Source of the DNA: JBBSOK01 sp038259825
GTDB lineage: Bacteria; Bacteroidota; Bacteroidia; Flavobacteriales; Flavobacteriaceae
Length of the DNA: 36,195 bases
Direction: 5' to 3'
Assembly (NCBI GenBank): GCA_038259825.1
Contig: JBBSOK010000014.1
Span: 1-36,195 of the forward strand
Part shown: piece after piece, positions 8,836-16,696 of the stretch
Layout: each line of letters starts with the position of its first letter
Position numbering within the stretch: position 1 is the stretch's first letter
The notes under the pieces: model-generated
Databases searched by the model: none
What the model was told of the DNA's origin: nothing
Seen by the model: the letters and a program-made list of their open reading frames with translations, nothing else
Position numbers and translations under genes: made by a program

Positions 8836-9315
8836 ATGATGGTTTATTATAGTGAAGAAGAAAGAATTATAGTTCCAAGATTTAATGAGGAATCTGGTTT
8901 TTATACAACGAAAAAGCGCTCTAAAATGATGAGCAAAATTCGCGGTAAAAGCACGAAACCAGAAATTCTTTTCAGAAAAGCTCTTTGGAATAAGGGCGTA
9001 AGATATAGGGTTAATAGTAAGAAAATTCCCGGGAGGCCAGATATTTCAATTCAAAAATATAAACTTGCTATTTTTATTGATGGTGAATTTTGGCACGGCT
9101 ATAATTGGCCGGAGAAAAAGGAAAAGTGGAAAACCAATAAAGACTTTTGGATTCCAAAAATAGAGCGCAATATGCAGCGCGATCGTCAAGTAAACAAGCA
9201 ACTTGAAGAATTAGGATACACCGTTTTTAGATTTTGGACCAACGAAATTAAGCACGAACTCAACAAATGTATAAATGACATATTGGTCTTTATAAACACA
9301 GGTAAAAATGAATAA
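8836..9315 (+). CDS. Vsr-like (very short patch repair family) endonuclease, divergent subfamily
   Basis: This 159-residue protein has the Vsr/PD-(D/E)xK core: RSKMMSKIRGKST at 28-40, then PGRPD at 65-69, where D69 lines up with the catalytic Asp of E. coli Vsr (PGRPDF). FWHG at 85-88 and the helix KIERNMQRDRQVN, ending in VFRFWTNEI, follow. Vsr cuts next to T:G mismatches left by deamination of 5-methylcytosine. Most relatives read GCFWHGC here, with zinc-ligand cysteines. This one has GEFWHGY, so the usual zinc ligands are absent. No cytosine methyltransferase is present in the window. The stop overlaps the aminotransferase start by 8 bases, indicating cotranscription. Mismatch repair is inferred from family only. 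A more general nuclease role is possible. Confidence 0.8.
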   Translation: MMVYYSEEERIIVPRFNEESGFYTTKKRSKMMSKIRGKSTKPEILFRKALWNKGVRYRVNSKKIPGRPDISIQKYKLAIFIDGEFWHGYNWPEKKEKWKTNKDFWIPKIERNMQRDRQVNKQLEELGYTVFRFWTNEIKHELNKCINDILVFINTGKNE

Positions 9316-10465
9316 TCGTATAAAACTTCCAAACATCCCACAATCCATTTTCTCAATAATGAGTAAAATGGCGGCAGAACATAATGCAATAAATCTATCA
9401 CAAGGTTTCCCAAATTTTGAAAGCGATAGCGCTCTGCACAAATTGGTTTGTAAAGCAATGAAAGATGGTTTTAACCAATACTCCCCAATGGCAGGCGATT
9501 TTGATTTGCGGATGCAAATATCGAAAAAGATTGAAAACCTTCACAACCATTTTTATAATCCCGAAACTGAAATAACCATAACAGCCGGCGCAACACAGGC
9601 AATATTTACAGCTATAGCAGCAACAATTAACAAAGGAGATGAGGTTATAATCTTTACGCCAGCTTATGATTGTTACGCGCCAAGTGTTAAGTTGTTTGGC
9701 GGAAAAATTATACCAATTCAATTAAAACCGCCATTTTACCAAATGGACTGGCGGCAAGTTGAAGATAGAATTACAGTAAAAACAAAAATGATTGTTTTAA
9801 ATAGTCCACACAACCCGAGCGGAATGTTAGCTTCGGAAGAAGATATGCTCCAACTTCAAAATATTGCTGAAAAAAATGATTTGCTTATTTTGAGCGATGA
9901 GGTTTATGAACATATAATTTTTGATGGCAATGTGCACCAAAGTGCCTCAAAATTTAAAGCATTATCAGCGCGAAGCTTTGTGACAGCTTCATTCGGAAAA
10001 ACATTTCATAATACGGGTTGGAAGATGGGCTATTGCGTTGCGCCTAAAGGTTTGATGAAAGAGTTTCAAAAGGTACACCAACACGTTGTTTTCTGTGTTA
10101 ATCACCCAATTCAAAAAGCGTTGGCCAGCTATCTTCAAAATGTCGACACTTATCTAAAACTTCCAAATTTCTATCAGCAGAAGCGTGATTTCTTTTTGAA
10201 TTTAATGAAAGATTCCAACTTCAAATTAATTCCTTCAAAAGGAACCTACTATCAAATGTTGGATTTCTCTGAAATTTCTGAAGAAAACGATATTCTTTTT
10301 ACTGAAAGGCTTACCAAAGAATTCAAAATTGCTACTATACCAACTTCGGTTTTCAACGAAGGCAGAAAAGATTTTAAGCAAATTCGAGTTTGCTTTGCCA
10401 AAACAGATAAAACCTTGGCAGAAGCAGCAAACATTTTGAAGAATTTAAAAGCCTCTTCATTTTGA
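9308..10465 (+). CDS. PLP-dependent methionine/glutamine-type aminotransferase (YbdL/kynurenine aminotransferase-like)
   Basis: This 385-residue fold-type I class I/II aminotransferase has the N-terminal NLSQGFPNF signature (about 29-37) typical of the YbdL/glutamine transaminase K branch, the ITAGATQA loop (91-98), and the Asn of NSPHNPSG (165-172). The Asp-x-x-Tyr segment SDEVYEH and the Schiff-base lysine K231 in SFGKTFHNTGWK are also present. The substrate-carboxylate arginine is in QIRVCFAK near the C-terminus. YbdL-type enzymes transaminate methionine and aromatic residues to 2-oxo acids, and glutamine-dependent relatives yield ketoglutaramate, the substrate of omega-amidase. A matching nitrilase-type enzyme is encoded 3 kb downstream at 13508. 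The gene overlaps the preceding nuclease by 8 bases. Exact amino-donor preference is not determinable here. Confidence 0.9.
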   Translation: MNNRIKLPNIPQSIFSIMSKMAAEHNAINLSQGFPNFESDSALHKLVCKAMKDGFNQYSPMAGDFDLRMQISKKIENLHNHFYNPETEITITAGATQAIFTAIAATINKGDEVIIFTPAYDCYAPSVKLFGGKIIPIQLKPPFYQMDWRQVEDRITVKTKMIVLNSPHNPSGMLASEEDMLQLQNIAEKNDLLILSDEVYEHIIFDGNVHQSASKFKALSARSFVTASFGKTFHNTGWKMGYCVAPKGLMKEFQKVHQHVVFCVNHPIQKALASYLQNVDTYLKLPNFYQQKRDFFLNLMKDSNFKLIPSKGTYYQMLDFSEISEENDILFTERLTKEFKIATIPTSVFNEGRKDFKQIRVCFAKTDKTLAEAANILKNLKASSF

Positions 10466-10618
10466 ACTATAGTCAGTTCAATTGATACTAGTAATAGAAT
10501 TTTGCTTGGTTATAAGATTTATCAATCTAAACATTATAAGTTGCAATTGTATTAAGCTTAGAAAAGGGAATAATTTCTTTAATTTCGTAGCAATTCAAAT
10601 TTAAAATTCAAGACTATT

Positions 10619-12892
10619 ATGGACACAAAGGATAATAATTATCATAACAACGGAAATTCCAAGGGTGATGAAGGCAACGCCTGGGAAATAAATGACAAAG
10701 ATGCGGCAGTAGCAAATTGTCCATATTTTGCTAACGTACAGCAAAAAGCAGCTGGCGGTGGAACTAAAAACAGCGACTGGTGGCCAAATAGTTTACGATT
10801 AAATGTTTTAAGGCAGCAAGGACAGAAGTCGGACCCAATGGGAAACGATTTTGATTATAAAGAAGAATTCAAAAAATTAGATTACAATGCGCTAAAAGCA
10901 GATTTGAATGCATTAATGACAGATTCCCAGGATTGGTGGCCAGCAGATTACGGTCATTACGGTGGATTTTTTATCCGTATGGCATGGCATAGCGCAGGAA
11001 CATATAGGGTGACAGATGGTCGTGGTGGTGGAAATACTGCAAATCAACGTTTTGCGCCGCTTAATAGTTGGCCAGATAACGGGAATTTGGATAAAGCGCG
11101 TTTATTGCTTTGGCCAATAAAGCAGAAATATGGTAAACAAATTTCTTGGGCAGATTTATTATTGCTTACAGGAAACGTAGCTATGGAATCTATGGGCTTT
11201 AAAACTTTTGGTTTTGCAGGCGGCCGTGAGGATGTTTGGGAGCCGGAACAAGATGTTTATTGGGGTTCAGAAACCGTTTGGATGGGTAATGATAAGCGTT
11301 ATGAAGACGGGCATTTAGAAAAGCCATTAGCAGCAGCACATATGGGTTTAATTTATGTAAATCCAGAAGGGCCAAACGGTAAGCCAGATCCGTTAGGCTC
11401 TGCCCACGATATTCGCGAAACTTTTGGTAGAATGGCAATGGATGATTACGAAACTGTAGCATTGGTTGCTGGTGGTCATACTTTTGGTAAAGCGCATGGA
11501 GCTGCAGATGCCGAACAATATGTAGATGCTGAACCAGCAGGAGCAGCAATGCATTATCAAAGCCAAGGATGGATTAACAGTTATAAATCTGGTTTTGGAG
11601 ATGATACTATTACCAGTGGTTTGGAAGGTGCTTGGACGCCAGAACCAAATAAATGGGATCACGATTACTTTAAGGTTTTGTTGGATTACGATTGGGAATT
11701 AACTAAAAGTCCAGCAGGCGCTCATCAATGGAGGCCAACTGACGCGTCAAATGCAAAAAAAGCACCAATGGCACATGATTCTTCCAAATCTCAGGATTTG
11801 ATGATGAGTACAGCAGATATTGGACTTAAAATGGATCCGGAGTATTTAAAAATATCCAAACATTTCCGTGATAATCCGGCAGAGTTTGAAGATGCTTTTG
11901 CAAGAGCATGGTTTAAATTATTGCACAGAGATATGGGTCCGGTTTCACGTTATTTGGGTCCAGAAGCACCAAATGAAGAATTGTTGTGGCAAGATCCAAT
12001 TCCAGCTGCAAGTAATACGATAATTGATGAAAATGATGTTGAAACTCTTAAGAAATCTATTTTAGATTCTAACCTTTCAATTTCTGAATTAGTATCTACA
12101 GCTTGGGCATCTGCATCAACGTACAGAAATTCTGACATGCGTGGTGGTGCAAATGGTGCTCGTGTTAGATTAGAGCCTCAAAAAAACTGGGAAGTAAATA
12201 ATCCAAAACAGCTTTCAAAAGTGTTGAATATATTGGAGTCTATTCAAAATGACTTTAATTCAAAGGGTGATAACCAAGTTTCAATGGCAGATCTAATTGT
12301 GCTTGGTGGAAATGTAGGTGTTGAAAAAGCTATAAAAAATGCTGGTCACGATATACACGTTCCCTTTAACGCCGGAAGACAAGATGCTTCACAAGAGCAG
12401 ACTGATGTAGATTCCTTCAAACATCTAGAGCCGCAGGCAGATGGTTTTAGAAATTATATTCACACAGATCAAAACGCTTCTTTCGAAGAATTGATGGTAG
12501 ATAGATCACAACTTTTAACACTTTCAGTTCCTGAAATGACTGTTTTAGTTGGTGGAATGCGAGTTTTAAATACTAATTATAACGGTTCGGATCACGGAGT
12601 TTTTACTCATAATCCTGAAACCTTAACAAATGATTTCTTCGTAAACTTATTAGATTTAAGTACAACTTGGAGAGCAGTTGATGATAAAGACGATATTTTT
12701 GAAGGAAAGCACAGAGCTTCAAATACAAAAAAATGGACAGGCACAAGAGCAGATCTAATCTTTGGTTCAAATTCTGAATTGAGAGCAATTGCAGAAGTTT
12801 ATGCTTGTGAAGATTCTAAAGAAAAGTTTGTGAAAGATTTCGTAGCTGCTTGGAACAAAGTTATGAATTTAGACAGATTTGATTTAAAATAA
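10619..12892 (+). CDS. katG: Bifunctional catalase-peroxidase KatG
   Basis: This 757-residue heme enzyme breaks down hydrogen peroxide (catalase and broad peroxidase activity). The first half is the active domain. Distal R120, W123 and H124 lie in RMAWHSAGTYR, and the proximal heme ligand H287 lies in VAGGHTFGKAHG. The Met-Tyr-Trp adduct required for catalase activity is complete: W123, Y246 (LIYVNPEGP) and M272 (FGRMAMDD). The second, heme-free duplicated domain covers about 440-757 and ends in the usual AWNKVMNLDRFDL. Length matches the family. The 153 bases upstream contain only a weak -7-like TAATTTCG (10580-10587), and no OxyR-type site could be assigned by eye. A perfect hairpin terminator follows the stop. 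An ankyrin-repeat gene follows it, a pairing known for catalases. Confidence 0.97.
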   Translation: MDTKDNNYHNNGNSKGDEGNAWEINDKDAAVANCPYFANVQQKAAGGGTKNSDWWPNSLRLNVLRQQGQKSDPMGNDFDYKEEFKKLDYNALKADLNALMTDSQDWWPADYGHYGGFFIRMAWHSAGTYRVTDGRGGGNTANQRFAPLNSWPDNGNLDKARLLLWPIKQKYGKQISWADLLLLTGNVAMESMGFKTFGFAGGREDVWEPEQDVYWGSETVWMGNDKRYEDGHLEKPLAAAHMGLIYVNPEGPNGKPDPLGSAHDIRETFGRMAMDDYETVALVAGGHTFGKAHGAADAEQYVDAEPAGAAMHYQSQGWINSYKSGFGDDTITSGLEGAWTPEPNKWDHDYFKVLLDYDWELTKSPAGAHQWRPTDASNAKKAPMAHDSSKSQDLMMSTADIGLKMDPEYLKISKHFRDNPAEFEDAFARAWFKLLHRDMGPVSRYLGPEAPNEELLWQDPIPAASNTIIDENDVETLKKSILDSNLSISELVSTAWASASTYRNSDMRGGANGARVRLEPQKNWEVNNPKQLSKVLNILESIQNDFNSKGDNQVSMADLIVLGGNVGVEKAIKNAGHDIHVPFNAGRQDASQEQTDVDSFKHLEPQADGFRNYIHTDQNASFEELMVDRSQLLTLSVPEMTVLVGGMRVLNTNYNGSDHGVFTHNPETLTNDFFVNLLDLSTTWRAVDDKDDIFEGKHRASNTKKWTGTRADLIFGSNSELRAIAEVYACEDSKEKFVKDFVAAWNKVMNLDRFDLK

Positions 12893-12915
12893 AACTGTAA
12901 ACCGCTTCAATATTT

Positions 12916-12947
12916 AAAAAAGAGCTGCTCCATTGCAGCTCTTTTTT
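12916..12947 (+). terminator. Intrinsic terminator after katG
   Basis: A perfect 13-base inverted repeat, AAAAAAGAGCTGC (12916-12928) and GCAGCTCTTTTTT (12935-12947), with a six-base loop and a T run in its 3' arm, starts 24 bases after the katG stop. It should separate katG from the ankyrin gene transcriptionally, at least in part. Confidence 0.85.
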
Positions 12948-12994
12948 GCTTAATTTTAAAGACTATTTGCGTAAGCATAAATTGCAATGAAATT

Positions 12995-13471
12995 ATGAAA
13001 GACAAACTATTTAATGCCATACGGGAAGAAAATTTAAATACCGTAAAAACTATTTTAGCCGAATTTCCCGAATTAGTTACAGAAAAAGACGCACGTGGCT
13101 CAACACCATTACTATTGGCAACATACTACGGCTCCAAACAAATTAGCGAGGAAATTTTAAAAATTGAACAAGATATTGATGCGCAAGATGCTTCCGGTAA
13201 CACCGCGCTAATGGGCGTTTGCTTTAAAGGTTTTGATGAAATTGCCGAAATACTAATAACTAACGGCGCTAATGTAAATGCAGTTAATTTCAATAAAGCT
13301 ACAGCATTGATTTTTGCAGCAACATTTGGGAGAAAGAAAATTGTGGAAATGCTAATTACAAACGGTGCAGAATTAGACCATAAAGATGAGCGCGGCAATA
13401 GTGCAGAAGAACACGCAAAAATGCAGGGCCTTATGGAGATTGTTGAAATTATAAAACAACATAAAAAGTAA
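12995..13471 (+). CDS. Small ankyrin-repeat protein
   Basis: This 158-residue protein is made almost entirely of ankyrin repeats, with helix-turn-helix units such as RGSTPLLLATYYG (about 35-47), SGNTALMGVCFKG, NKATALIFAATFG and ERGNSAEEHAKMQG. There is no signal peptide or membrane segment, so it is cytoplasmic and presumably protein-binding. It begins about 100 bases after katG, beyond katG's terminator. Ankyrin proteins beside catalases are known to support catalase activity or heme loading (AnkB with KatB in Pseudomonas aeruginosa; Cj1386 with KatA in Campylobacter), so a similar role for KatG is a reasonable inference, unproven here. Confidence 0.88.
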   Translation: MKDKLFNAIREENLNTVKTILAEFPELVTEKDARGSTPLLLATYYGSKQISEEILKIEQDIDAQDASGNTALMGVCFKGFDEIAEILITNGANVNAVNFNKATALIFAATFGRKKIVEMLITNGAELDHKDERGNSAEEHAKMQGLMEIVEIIKQHKK

Positions 13472-13507
13472 ATATTCTTTTTTTTAATAAATTGAAAAAA
13501 TCATTTT

Positions 13508-14281
13508 TTGGAAAATCTTAAAATTACAATAATACAATCACACCTTCATTGGGAAAACCCTATTGCAAACAGAGATATGTTTTCTGAAAAAATAAATGAA
13601 ATTTCAGAAGAAACAAATCTTATTGTTTTACCTGAAATGTTTACAACAGGCTTTTCAATGAATGCTAAAAATCTGGCAGAAGAAAATGGCGAAACTTTAA
13701 ATTGGCTGAAAGCTGAAGCAAAAAAGAAAAACACGGCAATTACGGGAAGTGTAATTATCAAAGAAAATGATCGATTTTATAATAGATTATTTTTTGTGTA
13801 TTCAGATGGTAAATACAAAACCTATGATAAAAAACATACTTTCACTTTAGCAAAAGAGAATGAAGTTTATGATGCTGGAAACGAAAGATTGATAGTTGAA
13901 TTAAACGGTTGGAAAATATGCCCATTAATTTGTTATGATTTGCGCTTTCCAGTTTGGGCAAGAAACACCGTAGATTATGATATTTTACTTTACGTTGCCA
14001 ACTGGCCAAAACCAAGAACTAATGCTTGGGACGCGCTGTTAAAAGCTAGGTCAATTGAAAACATGAGTTATTGCATAGGAGTAAATCGAGTTGGCTTGGA
14101 TGGTAATGGTCACGAATATATTGGACATTCTGCGGTTTATGACGTTTTGGGAAAACAAATTTCTAATGAAAATTTTGAAATTGAATTTACCCAAACTATA
14201 ACACTTTCAAAAGAACATGTCATTTCAAATAGAAAACACCTTCAGTTTTTGAACGATAGGGACAGCTTTAGTCTAACGTAA
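13508..14281 (+). CDS. Carbon-nitrogen hydrolase, omega-amidase (YafV/Nit2) type
   Basis: This 257-residue nitrilase-superfamily enzyme has the complete Glu-Lys-Cys triad: E43 (VLPEMFTTGF), K108 (YDKKHTFT) and C142 (CPLICYDLRFP). The LPEMFTTGF and YDLRFPVW signatures match the YafV/omega-amidase branch, which hydrolyses 2-oxoglutaramate or 2-oxosuccinamate. That would pull glutamine-dependent transamination forward, pairing with the aminotransferase at 9308. An in-frame stop at 13493-13495 leaves no ATG before the conserved N-terminus ENLKITIIQ, so translation must start at the TTG at 13508. Its 3' end overlaps the convergent lipoprotein gene by 14 bases. No promoter was identified in the 36-base gap after the ankyrin gene, so cotranscription with that gene is likely. 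Confidence 0.9.
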   Translation: MENLKITIIQSHLHWENPIANRDMFSEKINEISEETNLIVLPEMFTTGFSMNAKNLAEENGETLNWLKAEAKKKNTAITGSVIIKENDRFYNRLFFVYSDGKYKTYDKKHTFTLAKENEVYDAGNERLIVELNGWKICPLICYDLRFPVWARNTVDYDILLYVANWPKPRTNAWDALLKARSIENMSYCIGVNRVGLDGNGHEYIGHSAVYDVLGKQISNENFEIEFTQTITLSKEHVISNRKHLQFLNDRDSFSLT

Positions 14282-15872
14282 ATGTTTCAATTGGGCTCCA
14301 ATTGGCTCGTACTTCAATTTTTCTTGGATAGAATATAATTTTTTCAGGTTTACTGCGCGTTAGAAAATCTCCGGTGTCCCATTTTTTATTTTCGTTTTCA
14401 TCGTAAATTATTCGGAAATAATAAAGTGCTGGCGAGATTTCATCAAAAAATATCTCTTTGTTTTCGGTTAAATACTGTTCTTCAACCACTACCAATTTAT
14501 CATTTAAGAGCTGAACGATAACTGGAAATTGCTTCACATTTTTTAAATTAAAAGTAAGCGTGCCGTAATCGGACTCTAGCTTCGTGCTAAGGGTTGTGCG
14601 GATAGTATCGTTTTTATTTCCGAAGAAATCCGTAATAGCATCCGGTAAAATATTTATATTATAACGTTGCTCTTCTTTCTTTTCAAAAATAAATTCTGCA
14701 AGGTTATAAAGGGTGTCTATTCTTGTTGTAAAATCAATATTTAGCGTGTCTTTATCCGTAATAGAAATTTTTTCTGGATCAATATTTCTAATTGGGGTAT
14801 TTGCCAAAAGCTTAAAAGTATCTTTTCTTTTTATAATGTTGGCAGAAAGTGAACTTAATGATAAAGAATCTTTAGTAAGGTTTCTCAATCTTAATGTTAG
14901 CGTATCAATTTGATTTCTATTTTTTACTTGAAAAACCAATGAATCGCTTTCAAGCGCAGGTTTAAACCAGTAATTTAATGTATCTTTTTTTAAATCCCGA
15001 TAAGTTGCAACTTCGTAATCTTCAGGAACTTCAGAAATTACTTTAATTTGAAGACTATCCGCAATACCTTCAAATGGAAAAAGGATGTGATTTTTTGCTA
15101 CTATTTTCGGATTAAAAATCTTGTACGGCTGTTCTTCTTTGAAAACGGTTACATTGTAGGTACTATCGGTGGGTAGCGTTATATAATCTTCAGCAAAACC
15201 TATTTTATCGGTTCTTGGCTGAAAAACATAGTCGTTGTTTTTTTCCTTTAAAGCTAAAAGAAGATATTTTCCTTCCTTAATATTCGTTAACTCATACGTT
15301 CCCGAACTATCGGTGGTTACAGTAATGTAGGTGGGTTTTTCGGTATAAATGAGACTGTCTTCAAAAGCCTCGTTAGCTTCATACAAAACTACTGTTGTTG
15401 GTATTTCGGTAGTTCTAAGTTGTGCGTCTAAAACACGGCCTGAAACTGTCAAGCTATCAATATAATTTCCGGTAGAAATAACGTATTTAAAATAAGGAAA
15501 AGGATTATCCTCATTATTATCCACAATACTATTCCCGAAATTAAACGAGTAGGTTGTATTCTCTCTTAATGTATCTAAAATTTTTACGCGAAGTGTTTTT
15601 GAAGTGCTTAAAGGTGTGATGATTGGCGCATACTTTAATGGCGGAGAGATAATAAGCTCTTTTTGAATGTCTTTTAATTTGATGTATTCATCAAAAGTTA
15701 TCCTAATTTCATCTCCAGTAAAATTAGTTGTGTAATTTTCAGGACTACTTCTTACAATTAATGGCGCTAGACTGTCCTGAAGGCCTCCACTTGGCGTACC
15801 TTTTTTTGCACAATCTACAAATGAAAGCATTAAAAGGAAAAATATGGGAATATAAAGGAGGCGATGTTTCAA
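14268..15872 (-). CDS. Ig-like (SbsA-type) domain surface lipoprotein
   Basis: This 534-residue exported protein starts with a hydrophobic signal MKHRLLYIPIFFLLMLSFVD followed by C21, probably the lipidated cysteine (the lipobox FVDC is atypical). The segment that follows (about 33-130, including DEIRITFDEYIKLKD, ISPPLK and NTTYSFNFGNSIVDNNE) has the pattern of the bacterial Ig-like 'SbsA' domain. The remainder is beta-rich, with a carboxypeptidase-regulatory-like stretch around 140-200 (SGRVLDAQLR, SGTYELTNIKEGKYLLLAL) and a possible second one at the end (NENKKWDTGDF). The function is structural or adhesive by analogy and otherwise unknown. The start codon is TTG (15870-15872): the open frame upstream has no ATG or GTG before a stop. 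It converges with the nitrilase gene with a 14-base overlap. Confidence 0.8.
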   Translation of the reverse strand: MKHRLLYIPIFFLLMLSFVDCAKKGTPSGGLQDSLAPLIVRSSPENYTTNFTGDEIRITFDEYIKLKDIQKELIISPPLKYAPIITPLSTSKTLRVKILDTLRENTTYSFNFGNSIVDNNEDNPFPYFKYVISTGNYIDSLTVSGRVLDAQLRTTEIPTTVVLYEANEAFEDSLIYTEKPTYITVTTDSSGTYELTNIKEGKYLLLALKEKNNDYVFQPRTDKIGFAEDYITLPTDSTYNVTVFKEEQPYKIFNPKIVAKNHILFPFEGIADSLQIKVISEVPEDYEVATYRDLKKDTLNYWFKPALESDSLVFQVKNRNQIDTLTLRLRNLTKDSLSLSSLSANIIKRKDTFKLLANTPIRNIDPEKISITDKDTLNIDFTTRIDTLYNLAEFIFEKKEEQRYNINILPDAITDFFGNKNDTIRTTLSTKLESDYGTLTFNLKNVKQFPVIVQLLNDKLVVVEEQYLTENKEIFFDEISPALYYFRIIYDENENKKWDTGDFLTRSKPEKIIFYPRKIEVRANWSPIETFTLD

Positions 15873-15949
15873 TTTTCTATTTATAATTTTAAATGCTATT
15901 CAATAATTTTCCAAAATTACGCAATTGAAACTAACAACCTAAAATAACT

Positions 15950-16612
15950 TTAGGCTATTGCAATTGTAGCGATACTTACTTTTACACCCTCTGCAGATAA
16001 CAATTGGAGCGCGCATTTTTCCAATGTTGCGCCGGTTGTAACAATATCATCAACCAACAAAATATGCTTGTTGGCAATAGCTTCTTTATTTACAAGCGAA
16101 AATATTTCTTCCGCTTCAAAACGCATAATCCGTTGGCGAAAGGCTTGAGATCCAGTTTTTGAAATTTTTACCAATGCAGCTTCATTATATTCACATTGTA
16201 GTGCTTTCGCAATTTCTTTTCCAAAGCCAGCAACCTGATTATAGCCACGTGTTTTTAATTTTTGTTTATGCAATGGAACGGGAATAATTAAATCTATTGA
16301 ATTAAATTCTTGTACTTCTGCTAATTCTGCCCCAAGCCATTCACCAAACAAGTTACTTAGTTTTTCTTGCTTTCTATATTTTAGATTATGTAAAATTTCT
16401 TGCGTAACGCTACGTTTTTCAAAATATAATAGTGCCGTTGCATTTTCTAATGGGAACTTTCCATAAAAAATATTCTTCATACTTTCGTCACCATTTTTAT
16501 GATGGCACGCTAGGGAAAGTTGATGTCTACATGAAGAACAAATTAACTTTTCTTCCAATAATAATGCTTCGTTACAACCCGTGCATAGTTTTGGAAATAA
16601 TAAATTTAACAT
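15950..16612 (-). CDS. comF: ComF-family phosphoribosyltransferase-like protein
   Basis: This 220-residue protein has an N-terminal zinc-finger-like cysteine set C10-x2-C13 and C25-x2-C28, and a C-terminal type I phosphoribosyltransferase fold. The PRPP-binding loop ILLVDDIVTTGATLEKC lies near 180-196, and the RGYNQVAGFGKEIA segment near 120 matches ComF/GntX proteins. ComF family members support DNA uptake during natural transformation in some bacteria. Whether this organism is competent is not shown. The Ig-like lipoprotein gene lies 77 bases downstream on the same strand, so cotranscription is possible. The divergent coiled-coil gene starts 84 bases away. Confidence 0.92.
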   Translation of the reverse strand: MLNLLFPKLCTGCNEALLLEEKLICSSCRHQLSLACHHKNGDESMKNIFYGKFPLENATALLYFEKRSVTQEILHNLKYRKQEKLSNLFGEWLGAELAEVQEFNSIDLIIPVPLHKQKLKTRGYNQVAGFGKEIAKALQCEYNEAALVKISKTGSQAFRQRIMRFEAEEIFSLVNKEAIANKHILLVDDIVTTGATLEKCALQLLSAEGVKVSIATIAIA

Positions 16613-16696
16613 ATTTTAAGACTTTTTACCATTTTATAAACATAGGTGCGTTGTTTCAAACGCTACATTTACCAACTAAAACAAACTTAAACACTT

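Noticed and set aside
10466..10618. Possible OxyR/PerR operator or riboswitch upstream of katG
   Set aside because: No convincing palindrome or structured element could be seen; only a weak -7-like box is present.
11199..11662. Overlapping antisense open frames inside katG
   Set aside because: Low-complexity Leu/His-rich products without motifs, opposite a fully conserved heme enzyme domain.
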